NCBI GenBank assembly: GCA_051747385.1
Contig: JBNJGB010000022.1
Location: forward strand, 48,365 to 112,364
From: JBNJGB01 sp051747385
Lineage (GTDB): Bacteria; Myxococcota_A; UBA9042; PHBI01; JACKFB01
DNA length: 64,000 nt
Direction of reading: 5' to 3'
The position numbers and the translations under genes are program-made. This document shows, in pieces, positions 41,413 to 49,863 of the stretch. Each line of letters opens with the position of its first letter. The stretch's first letter is position 1. The notes beneath the pieces are model-generated. The model saw only the letters and a program-made list of their open reading frames with translations, had not been told where the DNA came from and ran no database searches.

Positions 41413-43806
41413 ATGACTCCCATCCGAATCCCGACGCCCCTCGCGGCCTGCCAGGTGCTCGCCCTCGCGCTCGGGCTGGCGGCGTTGGCCGCACCCCCGG
41501 CCGGGGCCGCGTCGAACAGCCTCACCTGCAGCAACGGGGACACGTTCCCCTGCGGGATCCAGGTCGAGGACTCGAAGCTCCAGAAGGTGCCCTCGGTCTT
41601 CAAGTTCCAGGCCCGCGTCTCCCAGGCGAAGCTGCCCATCGGCAAGGGGACGTTCGGGGAGGTCGTCGTCCGGCTCCTCGAGGGGGACACCACGGTCTGC
41701 AAGGAGGAGTTCCAGAACGTGGAGGTCCGGGACAGCGTCCTGAACCTGGAGATCGGGCGGAACATGTCCTGCGAGCTGGACGAGAAGATCGCCGAGGGGA
41801 CGTCGCTGGCGTTCCAGATCTGTCTGGGCTCGGAGGACAGCTGCCTCAAGCCCGTCGCCCTGTCCACGGTGCCCTACGCCGTGAAGGCGAGCTACTCGCA
41901 GCGGGCCCAGTCGGCCCACGACGCCGACGAGTCCGCCCTGGCCCACTACGCCTACCGGGCGAGCGCCGACCGGGACCTCGGCCTGCTCGACTCCCTGACG
42001 ACGGGCTACTTCGACTTCCACTCCCAGAACGACACCGAGGGCTGGTTGCAGTGGACGCCTGTGGCCGACCCCGACGCCATGACGCTGCACATCACGGGCA
42101 AGAGCGCCCTGACGGACGCCCCGGGCCAGCTCCACGAGCTGGAGCTGGACAGCGCCACGACGACGACGACCGGGGACGTCTTCGTCGGGGGCCACCAGAC
42201 CGTGGAGGGAGACCTCACCTCCCAGGCCAACCTCTCCATCGTCGGCGACGCCGATCTGGAGGGCACGACCACCGTCGGCAGCTCCCTCGAGGTGGGCTCG
42301 ACGACGACGCTGAAGGGCGCGCTCACCGTGGCCTCGGGCGGCGTCGAGGTCGCCACGGGAGGCCTCACCGTCAGCGGCACCACCACCTTCCAGCACGACA
42401 CGGCGACCCACGGCTCGGCGAGCTTCTCGGGCCCGGTCACCCTCGACGACGACCTGGTCGCCCACGGCGCCGTCGTGATGCAGCCCCAGCAGTCCGAGGG
42501 CACCGCGGGCGGCTTCTCCGCTTTCGAGCTCCGGACCAACGACGAGGGCCTGGACGTCCTGGTCGTGGCGCCCCGCGCGCCCGGCGACGCGGTCTACAGC
42601 CAGCTCCCCGAGGTCCACGTGGACGGCCCGCTGTCCATCAACGACACGGTGACGATCCAGGGCACCTCGACCTTCGCCGGCACGACGCGCCACACCGGCG
42701 ACGCGGTCTTCCAGGGCGTGGTCGACCTCCGGGACGCCGAGGATATCCTGGGCCTCCAGATCGGCGACGAGTCCGGCGGCGCGGTCCTGGGCGACTGGAG
42801 CTTCCAGGGCGAGTACGTGAACCACGACGGCCGGAGCGTCCTCCGGGGTGTCCAGGGCAGCAACGAGATCCAGGCCCTCGGTGACCTCCGGGTGGACGGG
42901 ACCGCTGTCGTCGCCGGCGGCCTGTCGGTCATCGGCCACGACCAGGGGCGCGAGGCGCTGTTCGACGCCGCCGCCTCCTTCGAGCGGGGCGCCACCTTCG
43001 AGGGGGGCATCCGCCTTGGCTTCGCCGACGGCAACGACTCGGACCTCTTCGTGGCCCGGACGGACGGGTCGGTCCACCTCGACGACAACCGGCGGATCAC
43101 GGACCTGGTCGTGGAGGCCTCCACCCGCTTCTCGTCGAACACCACCACGACGGTCGACGGCCTCCTGATCACCAAGGGCCAGGTGGAGGTCCACGAACCC
43201 ATCACCGTGAAGGACTGGCTCCGCGTGGGCGACAGCTGGCGCGTGCGCGACGGCGACGGCCTCCAGCACACGGTGGGCGGCGGCTCCTGGGGCACGGCCC
43301 TGTCCTTCCCGGGCGGCGGCACGGTGGCCCTGGACGCGAACGGAGACTTCCCCGGCGGCACGAAGGTGGGCGGCAAGCTCACCGTCGGCGGCGCGTTCCG
43401 GGCCGACTCGGGCATGGAGATCCGCGCCGGCGGCACCACCCGCGTCGTGGTCGACACCAGCCAGGCCCGCTTCTTCTCCCGCGCCCAGGTGGACGGCGAG
43501 TTCGAGGCCGACCCGGGCGGCCCCGGGCACCTCGAGGTCACCAGCGACTCCGTCCACCTCGGTGGCGTGGTCACCAACGTGGGCGGGGCCCTGCAGGTGA
43601 ACGGCAGCGCGTCCGTCAGCGGCGGCCTGTCGGGCTCCGGCAGCGTGAAGACGCAGCAGGGGACGTGCTCCACGTACACGGATCACTGCCCGAACGGCAT
43701 GTGGGCCACGGGCTACACGACCACGACCAGCACCTTCTGCAGCTTCTGGGGCAACTGTGACTTCCAGGTCGAGGTGCGCTGCTGCACCGTGGAGCTGAGC
43801 AACTGA
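41413..43806 (+). CDS. Secreted repeat protein resembling tail fibres
   Basis: The protein has 797 residues and a signal peptide ending PPAGA (about residue 33). After a globular N-terminal domain (about 35-165, including VPYAVKASYSQRAQSA, as in collagen-like and tail-fibre proteins), most of the chain (about 200-750) consists of short strand repeats such as TVGSSLEVGSTTTLKGALTV and GGLTVSGTTTFQ, typical of beta-helical tail fibres. The C-terminus (about 755-797) is cysteine-rich with CSFWGNCDFQVEVRCCTVEL. The ATG at 41413 follows AGGAG by 8 nt. It may form a trimeric extracellular fibre. Confidence 0.8.
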   Translation: MTPIRIPTPLAACQVLALALGLAALAAPPAGAASNSLTCSNGDTFPCGIQVEDSKLQKVPSVFKFQARVSQAKLPIGKGTFGEVVVRLLEGDTTVCKEEFQNVEVRDSVLNLEIGRNMSCELDEKIAEGTSLAFQICLGSEDSCLKPVALSTVPYAVKASYSQRAQSAHDADESALAHYAYRASADRDLGLLDSLTTGYFDFHSQNDTEGWLQWTPVADPDAMTLHITGKSALTDAPGQLHELELDSATTTTTGDVFVGGHQTVEGDLTSQANLSIVGDADLEGTTTVGSSLEVGSTTTLKGALTVASGGVEVATGGLTVSGTTTFQHDTATHGSASFSGPVTLDDDLVAHGAVVMQPQQSEGTAGGFSAFELRTNDEGLDVLVVAPRAPGDAVYSQLPEVHVDGPLSINDTVTIQGTSTFAGTTRHTGDAVFQGVVDLRDAEDILGLQIGDESGGAVLGDWSFQGEYVNHDGRSVLRGVQGSNEIQALGDLRVDGTAVVAGGLSVIGHDQGREALFDAAASFERGATFEGGIRLGFADGNDSDLFVARTDGSVHLDDNRRITDLVVEASTRFSSNTTTTVDGLLITKGQVEVHEPITVKDWLRVGDSWRVRDGDGLQHTVGGGSWGTALSFPGGGTVALDANGDFPGGTKVGGKLTVGGAFRADSGMEIRAGGTTRVVVDTSQARFFSRAQVDGEFEADPGGPGHLEVTSDSVHLGGVVTNVGGALQVNGSASVSGGLSGSGSVKTQQGTCSTYTDHCPNGMWATGYTTTTSTFCSFWGNCDFQVEVRCCTVELSN

Positions 43807-44360
43807 TGAAGGGCACGACGCCGCGCATCCTGCTTCGACTCGCCCTCGTCCTCGCCCTGGCCGTCGCCGCGGCGGGCTGCGACAAGCCCGTGGACGTCGG
43901 GGGCTCGACCGGCGACGAGGCGACCCCCGAAGAGACGACCGAGCCGCTCGATCCCACGCCGACGCTCGCCCTGTCGCTCGTCGAGCGGAGCGGCGACGAG
44001 GTCGTCGTGGAGCTGACCTACAACCCGCCGGAGGGCGTCGAGGGGCCGCGGACCGCGGAGCTCTGGCTCCACCACTCCGACGGGCTCGCCTTCGAGGCCG
44101 CGGAGGCGCAGGCCGCCCTGGAGGCGGCCGGGAAGCGGCTCGTGGTCCAGCAGAAGGACGGCGGCGAGCTGCGCACCATCGTCTTCTCGACCACGGATCC
44201 GAGCCGCGTCGGCGGCGGCCCGCTGGTGCGCTATCACTTCCGCGCGGAGGGCGGGGGCGCCGCGACCGTCGAGCTCCTGGAGCGCATGCCGGTGTTCGCG
44301 CCGAGCGCGGCCAACCGGGGGCTGCACCTGCCCGAGCCGCTCGTCGTCGGAGGGGATTGA
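43806..44360 (+). CDS. Small lipoprotein with cohesin-like domain
   Basis: This 184-residue lipoprotein has lipobox AAGC near residue 25, an acidic Glu/Thr/Pro linker and a single strand-rich domain (about 55-175). It aligns by eye with the domains at 29272-30162 and in the giant protein: GPRTAELWLHHSDGLAFEAA, EAAGKRLVVQQ, GGGPLVRYHFRAEGG and MPVFAPSAANRGLHLPEPL. The start overlaps the upstream stop (TGATG). By analogy with cohesins it could anchor a dockerin-bearing partner to the membrane; the next gene encodes such a candidate. Binding is inferred. Confidence 0.75.
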   Translation: MKGTTPRILLRLALVLALAVAAAGCDKPVDVGGSTGDEATPEETTEPLDPTPTLALSLVERSGDEVVVELTYNPPEGVEGPRTAELWLHHSDGLAFEAAEAQAALEAAGKRLVVQQKDGGELRTIVFSTTDPSRVGGGPLVRYHFRAEGGGAATVELLERMPVFAPSAANRGLHLPEPLVVGGD

Positions 44361-44361
44361 T

Positions 44362-47300
44362 ATGCGGAGACGCTTCGCCGTCGCGTTCGCCCTCTGTGCC
44401 GTGGTGGCGCTCGCCTCCAGCCCGGCCCCGGGCGTGGAGCCCGTCGACTCCACCCCCAACACGTGCACCGACGCGGGCGGGCGCGGGACCCCGTGCACCG
44501 AGGACGCGGACTGCGCCCAGAACCTCTTCGCCACGGTCTGCGTGGAGACCGGGGACGGCGGCGGTCGCTGCGAGGCGCCGTGCGAGTCCGAGGGCGAGAC
44601 CCCGGGCGCCGATCCCATGCAGTGCTCCATCGGCGAGACGTGCGTCGCCGGCACCCCCAGGAGCCAGAGCAACTCGGTGGTCCACTACTGCGAGCCCCAG
44701 CGCTTCCGCGTGGACCTGAACCTGCTCGACCTGTGCATCAAGCACTACCTGGACAAGACCACGCCCGTCTTCAGCGGCGCGGAGTGCTCACTGCAGCGGA
44801 ACCTGAACCGCCTGCTGGACCAGAACGGGGACGCCCGCTTCGACCTCTTCGACCTGGACCTGTGCGTCCTGGCGTTCGTGGAGCAGCGCGGCTGCGAGCG
44901 GGACGCCGAGGACGTACTCCACGCCGTGGACCCGGGCGTGCGCTGCTGCGAGGAGGACGACGACTGCGGCCGCGGCTCGTACTGCGACCCGCAGCGGAAC
45001 ATCTGCCAGCGCGACTGCGGCCCGGTGGCCTCGCGAGAGGAGAGCCTGGGCACGCTCGACCGTGAGTGCACCGGCGCGCTTCAGGTCTGCCACGAGGAGC
45101 GCGGCCGCTGCGAGACGGTCGACGTGACCGAGCAGACCTGCGAGGTCGACCAGGACTGCCCGGCGGGGGCGTACTGCTTCCTCGGGCACTGCGCCCCCAA
45201 CTGCTACCGCTCGACGGACTGCCCGGACTCCGGCTGGTACTGCACACGGACCAACAAGTGCCGGGCCCTTCCGCCGCCGGAGGCCGACGAGGGCTTCCAG
45301 TTCGTGCCCGACAACTACGCCATCCGCTTCGTGCGGGACGGACTGCGGCTCGACGCCGTCCAGAACACGGACAGCTCCCAGCTCGCCATCATGGACCTCG
45401 TCACCAAGCGGCAGGTCTTCGACAACTCGTCGGTGGCCTTCGGCTATCGCATGGAGATCACCTACGGGCTGAAGCAGGACACCGCCTGCCTGCAGCCCTT
45501 CGTGGACTGCTCCGATCCCGAGCAGCGCCCGCCGGGCGAGACGGAGATCGAGTGCACGGCCCGCCAGGACGACTGCCTCATCGATCCCACCGAGGAGTGG
45601 ATCCGCCCGACCTCACCCTTCGGCATGGTGAGCGCGGCCGGCACGCCCAGCATCGGGGTGGAGCTCGAGGAGTCCGTCGCCGACGACCTGACGCCCGGCA
45701 CCTACTCGGCCGAGGTGCGCCTCATCTTCGACAACGGCGACAGCGACACCATCCCGGTGACCTACACCAAGGCCTCCCCGTCCGGCGAGTACGAGGGGAC
45801 GCTGACGGTCTACATGGGCGCCGTGGAGAACGCCCTGAACGGCAACCGGCCGCTGCAGTTCGGGATGCGGATCAAGGTGTACCCGGACGAGACCCGCCAG
45901 TGGAACGAGCTGATGGCGGCCCACGAGCTGGACGTGGACGACGAGGGCCTCGTGGACATCACCACGGGGCAGCTCGTGCACGCCAGCCTCCACGGGGACA
46001 GCGCCCTGGCCTTCACGCGCGGCGGGGCCGGCTCGGACGTGCCCGACGAGGTCCACTTCGTGGGGCTGTACTCGCCGGAGCTGGGCAGGCTGCGGCTCGC
46101 GGGCGTCATCGACATCCCGGCGGACTTCCGCATCGACGCGGACGGCGGGAGCTGCGACCCGGACAGCGAGGCCCTGTGCGTCCGCAACCTCTTCGGACGC
46201 GACCTGCGCCGGCGCATCGAGTTCATCGGGCCGTTCGAGGAGGGCATCGGGCGCTTCCACGGCATCTACCGCGAGACCCTGTTCGGCCTGGTGCCGGACG
46301 ACGGCGTGACCCTCGAGGGCGGCTTCATCCTGGACCAGGCGGTGGCCGACGACTCGCCCCTGCCCGTGGACTCGCCCGTCGCGGCGTCGGACGTCTCGTC
46401 GTTCGAGTTCCCGACCGTGACCGCGGCCGACCTGGACGCGGAGGTCGCCTGCCAGGGCATCACCTCCGATCGGGTCGAGGACGCGCTGGCCGACTTCTCG
46501 TCCTACATCGCCCAGGCGGAGCGGGGCGGCACGGGGACCCCGGACAACCCGTTCGGTCGCACCACCGTCTTCCCCGACCTCGTGCGCTTCCGGGACGCCA
46601 TCGAGATGGCCCTGGGCGCCCTCGACTCGGACAACTTCGACGAGACCGGCGATCCGACGGACGTGGAGGCCTCGCCGGAGGAGATCAGCCAGGCCCACCT
46701 GAACGTCTACGACTTCCTGAGCGACTGGATCGTCCGGTGCGACGACACGGACGCGTCGCCTCCCCCGGGGTGCATCGACGAGGCGGCGCTCCGGTGCGGG
46801 CTGGCCATCCACCAGGAGGCCATCCTCGACGGCACCGTGGACCTGGACGCCGTGGAGTCCCCCGGCGGCTCGCCGGCGGGCGTGACGCCGGACCTGTTCT
46901 GCCTGGACACGCTGCCCACGGAGGGCTGCCCGAGCGAGGCGACGGGATCGGGCTTCGACTACTCCGATCTCTTCGCCATGCAGGAGCACAACCGCTTCTG
47001 GCAGAACCTGGCCCAGGTCCTGAAGTTCGAGGCGGATCGGGCGCGCTCCGACGCCTTTTTGACGCTGTTCCGGAACGAGGTGGACCCGTTCGCGCAGGGC
47101 TCCGCCCTGAGCTACAAGGCCGACCGCCTGCGCGACGCCATCGCGCGCTACGACGAGGTGCTGGAGCTGGTCGTCGCCGACATCCCGTCCAGCGTGCTGT
47201 TCCGGTGGCCCGTCCGGGCCTTCAAGCAGATGGGCAACGACTGGCTCGGCATCATGCAGGCGGTGGCCGACGACCGGATGGACGCGGTCACGGAGCTCGT

Positions 47301-49860
47301 GGACCTGGAGCGGCGGGTCTTCGCCACCACGGACGACGACGACTACCGCTTCGCCCACCACATGATGCAGCAGGAGTACCTCCTGCAGGTCTACCTGATG
47401 GTGCTCCAGGCGCGCTGGCAGGAGGAGCTCTTCGCCTATCGCGGCGAGGCCGGGCCCATCCTCGAGCGCGGTCAGCACGTCCTGTCGAAGCTGAACCCGG
47501 TCAAGAACGAGCTGGGCATCACCTCCAACCAGGTCTTCTTCGAGAACTCCAACCCCGACCTGGTGAACTGGGAGTCCTACCGCGCCGCCCTGGTGGGCGA
47601 GATGGGCGACGGCGGGCTCGTCGGCGACGTCCAGGGCGAGGTGGGCGACGCCGTGGACGAGATGAAGAGCGCGCTCAGCGACCTGGACAGCCTGGAGGCC
47701 TCCATCCAGGACAGCCGCCTGGAGCTCCAGGACACCCTGAACGAGATCTGCGGGGATCCGGACCTCTTCGATCCGTCCAACGGCTCCGCGCCGGAGGACT
47801 ACTGCCAGCAGCTCCTCAAGCAGTTCGACGACACCGACGACTGGATCGCGCTCCGGGACTGCAAGTTCTCCACGGACGACTCCGACGGGGACGAGAGCAC
47901 CGGAGCCTCGAACGACGGCAGCAACGACTTCGAGTGCCCGGACGACACCGAGTACACCTGCTCCACCGACTGCACGGACTGCGACGAGACGAACTGCAAG
48001 GAGATCGTGAAGACCTTCGTGCTGGGCACGGACGCCATCGAGCCCTACATCGACGACGACGGCAGCGGCTCCGGCACGGAGAACCCCTCCGAGGACATCA
48101 TCAACAACCCGCCGCGCTGCGGGTTCGAGGGGCTCGAGAGCACCGTCTCCATCCAAGGGGTCCAGCGGCCCTGCGTGGGCGGGGAGATGGGCGACGTCTT
48201 CGCCCAGAAAGCCCTGGTGGACCGCCAGCGCCGCATCGTCATCGGGAGCGTGCAGACCCTCATGGGGGAGATCCAGGCGTCGCTCCGCATGAAGGTGAAG
48301 AAGAAGCAGATCAGCGACACCAAGATCGGCCTGGAGTTCGGCCTCTTCCGGCCCCTGGACGCGGCGCTGACCTTCGCGACGATCATCCTGAAGAACAGCA
48401 TCGAGGCCGGCGAGGACGTGGCGGTCTCGGCGGGCTGCCAGATCATCGCCGGCTTCTCGTTCGGCACCGACTGCCCCCAGAAGGTCATCGCCGGCATCTT
48501 CGACAGCACCTTTTCCCTGACCAAGGGCCTCCTCCGGACGGCGCTCCTCGGGATCCAGAAGGCCGCGGCCTACTCCAAGGACCTCACGATGACCCTCCTG
48601 GACCGGGACATCGCCGGCGCCGAGCTCGCGGCGGAGATCGAGGCCGACCTGCGGGAGATCGACGGGCTCATCGACGAGTACAACGCCCTCACCCAGGAGT
48701 CGTTCAACCTCTACGTGCAGCTCCGAGATCTGCGCTTCCAGGCCCAGGCGGCCGCGGATCGCTTCAACGAGGAGGTCCTTTTCGTCGCCCAGCACCTGGT
48801 GGGCCGGGAGTCCGGCAACCTGCTGCTCGGAGAGGCCATGGCCCGGGACGCCTCGGCCGCGTTCGAGGACGTGCTGGTGCTCACCTACAAGATGACGATG
48901 GCCTTCGTGCACCACTACAACGTGCCGCCCGGCGAGGCGTCTAACCTGGTGAACGAGGCCCTGGCCCTGGTCACCCTCGACGACGTGAAGGACTTCGTCG
49001 ACAAGCTGGACCAGCGGGTCCAGCAGTACTGCGGGCTCGAGGGCATCGACTGCGACGCCTCCAACAACGTGGAGGTGCTCCGCTACTCCCTGCGCGACCA
49101 GATCTTCCCGCAGCTCCAGAGCATCGTCGACGCCCGGACGGGCGAGGTGCTCACCGCCGGCGAGCAGTTCCACAACACCATCACGAGCCCCCCGTACCTG
49201 AAGCGCCGCTTCCGGGGCTCCAAGGTCGTCGACCAGATCGAGATCCCGGTGCCCGTGCCCATCACCGCGCGCCGGAACGGCGACAACGGGCCGCAGTGGC
49301 TCATCGACCCCCTGTCCTGCAACCACATGCTGGACGCGCGGCCGCCCCAGAACGGCGCCACCCACCACGGCACCCTGGCGGTGAACGTGGAGGGGCAGAA
49401 CCTCGGCGGCGGTGAGCGGACCGTCCACTACGAGCTGGTGCGCGGCCCGACCGACTTCCTCCGGGCCTGCTCGCCGGAGTCGGTGCAGACGGAGATCGGG
49501 ACCACGCCGACCCTGGACTACCCCATCCGGACGTGGACCATCGGCTACGCCCCGGTGAACCCGAAGGCCCAGCAGGACGATCCGCCCGCCTACGTCTCCC
49601 GCTCCAACTCGTTTTCGGCCTGCGTCAACGAGCCGGAAGATTCCGGCAGCATCGACGAGGGGAACTGCTGGCGCTACTTCGCCCGGGACCGGAGCCTGGC
49701 CTCCCTGGACTGGAAGCTGGTCATCCCGCTCCAGGTGGGGGACGCGTCCACCGCGAACGCCTGGATCGCCGGCGAGGGCCTCTCCGAGGACCAGCGGCCG
49801 ATCATCGAGGACATCAACCTCTACTTCCGATATCGCGCCAGGCCGATCCAGGAGTTCTAG
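44362..49860 (+). CDS. Large secreted protein with dockerin-like loop and long helical region
   Basis: The protein has 1832 residues with a signal peptide (about 1-24). Cysteine-rich segments surround a dockerin-like module (about 118-175): a degenerate first half (DLNLLDLCIKHYL) and a second half with a full EF-hand-type loop, Asp153, Asn155, Asp157, Asp161 and Asp164, then LDLCVLAF. More cysteine-rich repeats (about 190-310), a beta-rich region (about 320-690) and a long, mostly helical region (about 840-1600) with Ala/Gly-rich hydrophobic stretches follow, then a beta domain at the end. No catalytic motif recognised. It starts 1 nt after the cohesin-like lipoprotein gene, which fits a cohesin-dockerin pairing. 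Confidence 0.8.
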   Translation: MRRRFAVAFALCAVVALASSPAPGVEPVDSTPNTCTDAGGRGTPCTEDADCAQNLFATVCVETGDGGGRCEAPCESEGETPGADPMQCSIGETCVAGTPRSQSNSVVHYCEPQRFRVDLNLLDLCIKHYLDKTTPVFSGAECSLQRNLNRLLDQNGDARFDLFDLDLCVLAFVEQRGCERDAEDVLHAVDPGVRCCEEDDDCGRGSYCDPQRNICQRDCGPVASREESLGTLDRECTGALQVCHEERGRCETVDVTEQTCEVDQDCPAGAYCFLGHCAPNCYRSTDCPDSGWYCTRTNKCRALPPPEADEGFQFVPDNYAIRFVRDGLRLDAVQNTDSSQLAIMDLVTKRQVFDNSSVAFGYRMEITYGLKQDTACLQPFVDCSDPEQRPPGETEIECTARQDDCLIDPTEEWIRPTSPFGMVSAAGTPSIGVELEESVADDLTPGTYSAEVRLIFDNGDSDTIPVTYTKASPSGEYEGTLTVYMGAVENALNGNRPLQFGMRIKVYPDETRQWNELMAAHELDVDDEGLVDITTGQLVHASLHGDSALAFTRGGAGSDVPDEVHFVGLYSPELGRLRLAGVIDIPADFRIDADGGSCDPDSEALCVRNLFGRDLRRRIEFIGPFEEGIGRFHGIYRETLFGLVPDDGVTLEGGFILDQAVADDSPLPVDSPVAASDVSSFEFPTVTAADLDAEVACQGITSDRVEDALADFSSYIAQAERGGTGTPDNPFGRTTVFPDLVRFRDAIEMALGALDSDNFDETGDPTDVEASPEEISQAHLNVYDFLSDWIVRCDDTDASPPPGCIDEAALRCGLAIHQEAILDGTVDLDAVESPGGSPAGVTPDLFCLDTLPTEGCPSEATGSGFDYSDLFAMQEHNRFWQNLAQVLKFEADRARSDAFLTLFRNEVDPFAQGSALSYKADRLRDAIARYDEVLELVVADIPSSVLFRWPVRAFKQMGNDWLGIMQAVADDRMDAVTELVDLERRVFATTDDDDYRFAHHMMQQEYLLQVYLMVLQARWQEELFAYRGEAGPILERGQHVLSKLNPVKNELGITSNQVFFENSNPDLVNWESYRAALVGEMGDGGLVGDVQGEVGDAVDEMKSALSDLDSLEASIQDSRLELQDTLNEICGDPDLFDPSNGSAPEDYCQQLLKQFDDTDDWIALRDCKFSTDDSDGDESTGASNDGSNDFECPDDTEYTCSTDCTDCDETNCKEIVKTFVLGTDAIEPYIDDDGSGSGTENPSEDIINNPPRCGFEGLESTVSIQGVQRPCVGGEMGDVFAQKALVDRQRRIVIGSVQTLMGEIQASLRMKVKKKQISDTKIGLEFGLFRPLDAALTFATIILKNSIEAGEDVAVSAGCQIIAGFSFGTDCPQKVIAGIFDSTFSLTKGLLRTALLGIQKAAAYSKDLTMTLLDRDIAGAELAAEIEADLREIDGLIDEYNALTQESFNLYVQLRDLRFQAQAAADRFNEEVLFVAQHLVGRESGNLLLGEAMARDASAAFEDVLVLTYKMTMAFVHHYNVPPGEASNLVNEALALVTLDDVKDFVDKLDQRVQQYCGLEGIDCDASNNVEVLRYSLRDQIFPQLQSIVDARTGEVLTAGEQFHNTITSPPYLKRRFRGSKVVDQIEIPVPVPITARRNGDNGPQWLIDPLSCNHMLDARPPQNGATHHGTLAVNVEGQNLGGGERTVHYELVRGPTDFLRACSPESVQTEIGTTPTLDYPIRTWTIGYAPVNPKAQQDDPPAYVSRSNSFSACVNEPEDSGSIDEGNCWRYFARDRSLASLDWKLVIPLQVGDASTANAWIAGEGLSEDQRPIIEDINLYFRYRARPIQEF

Positions 49861-49863
49861 GGC

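Noticed and set aside
30041..41494. Continuous 3817-codon open frame antisense to the giant secreted protein gene
   Set aside because: GC-rich coding DNA leaves stop-free antisense frames. The translation is rich in Arg, Gly, Ala and Val-His strings with no domain, while the plus-strand frame has a signal peptide, domains and a good ribosome-binding site.
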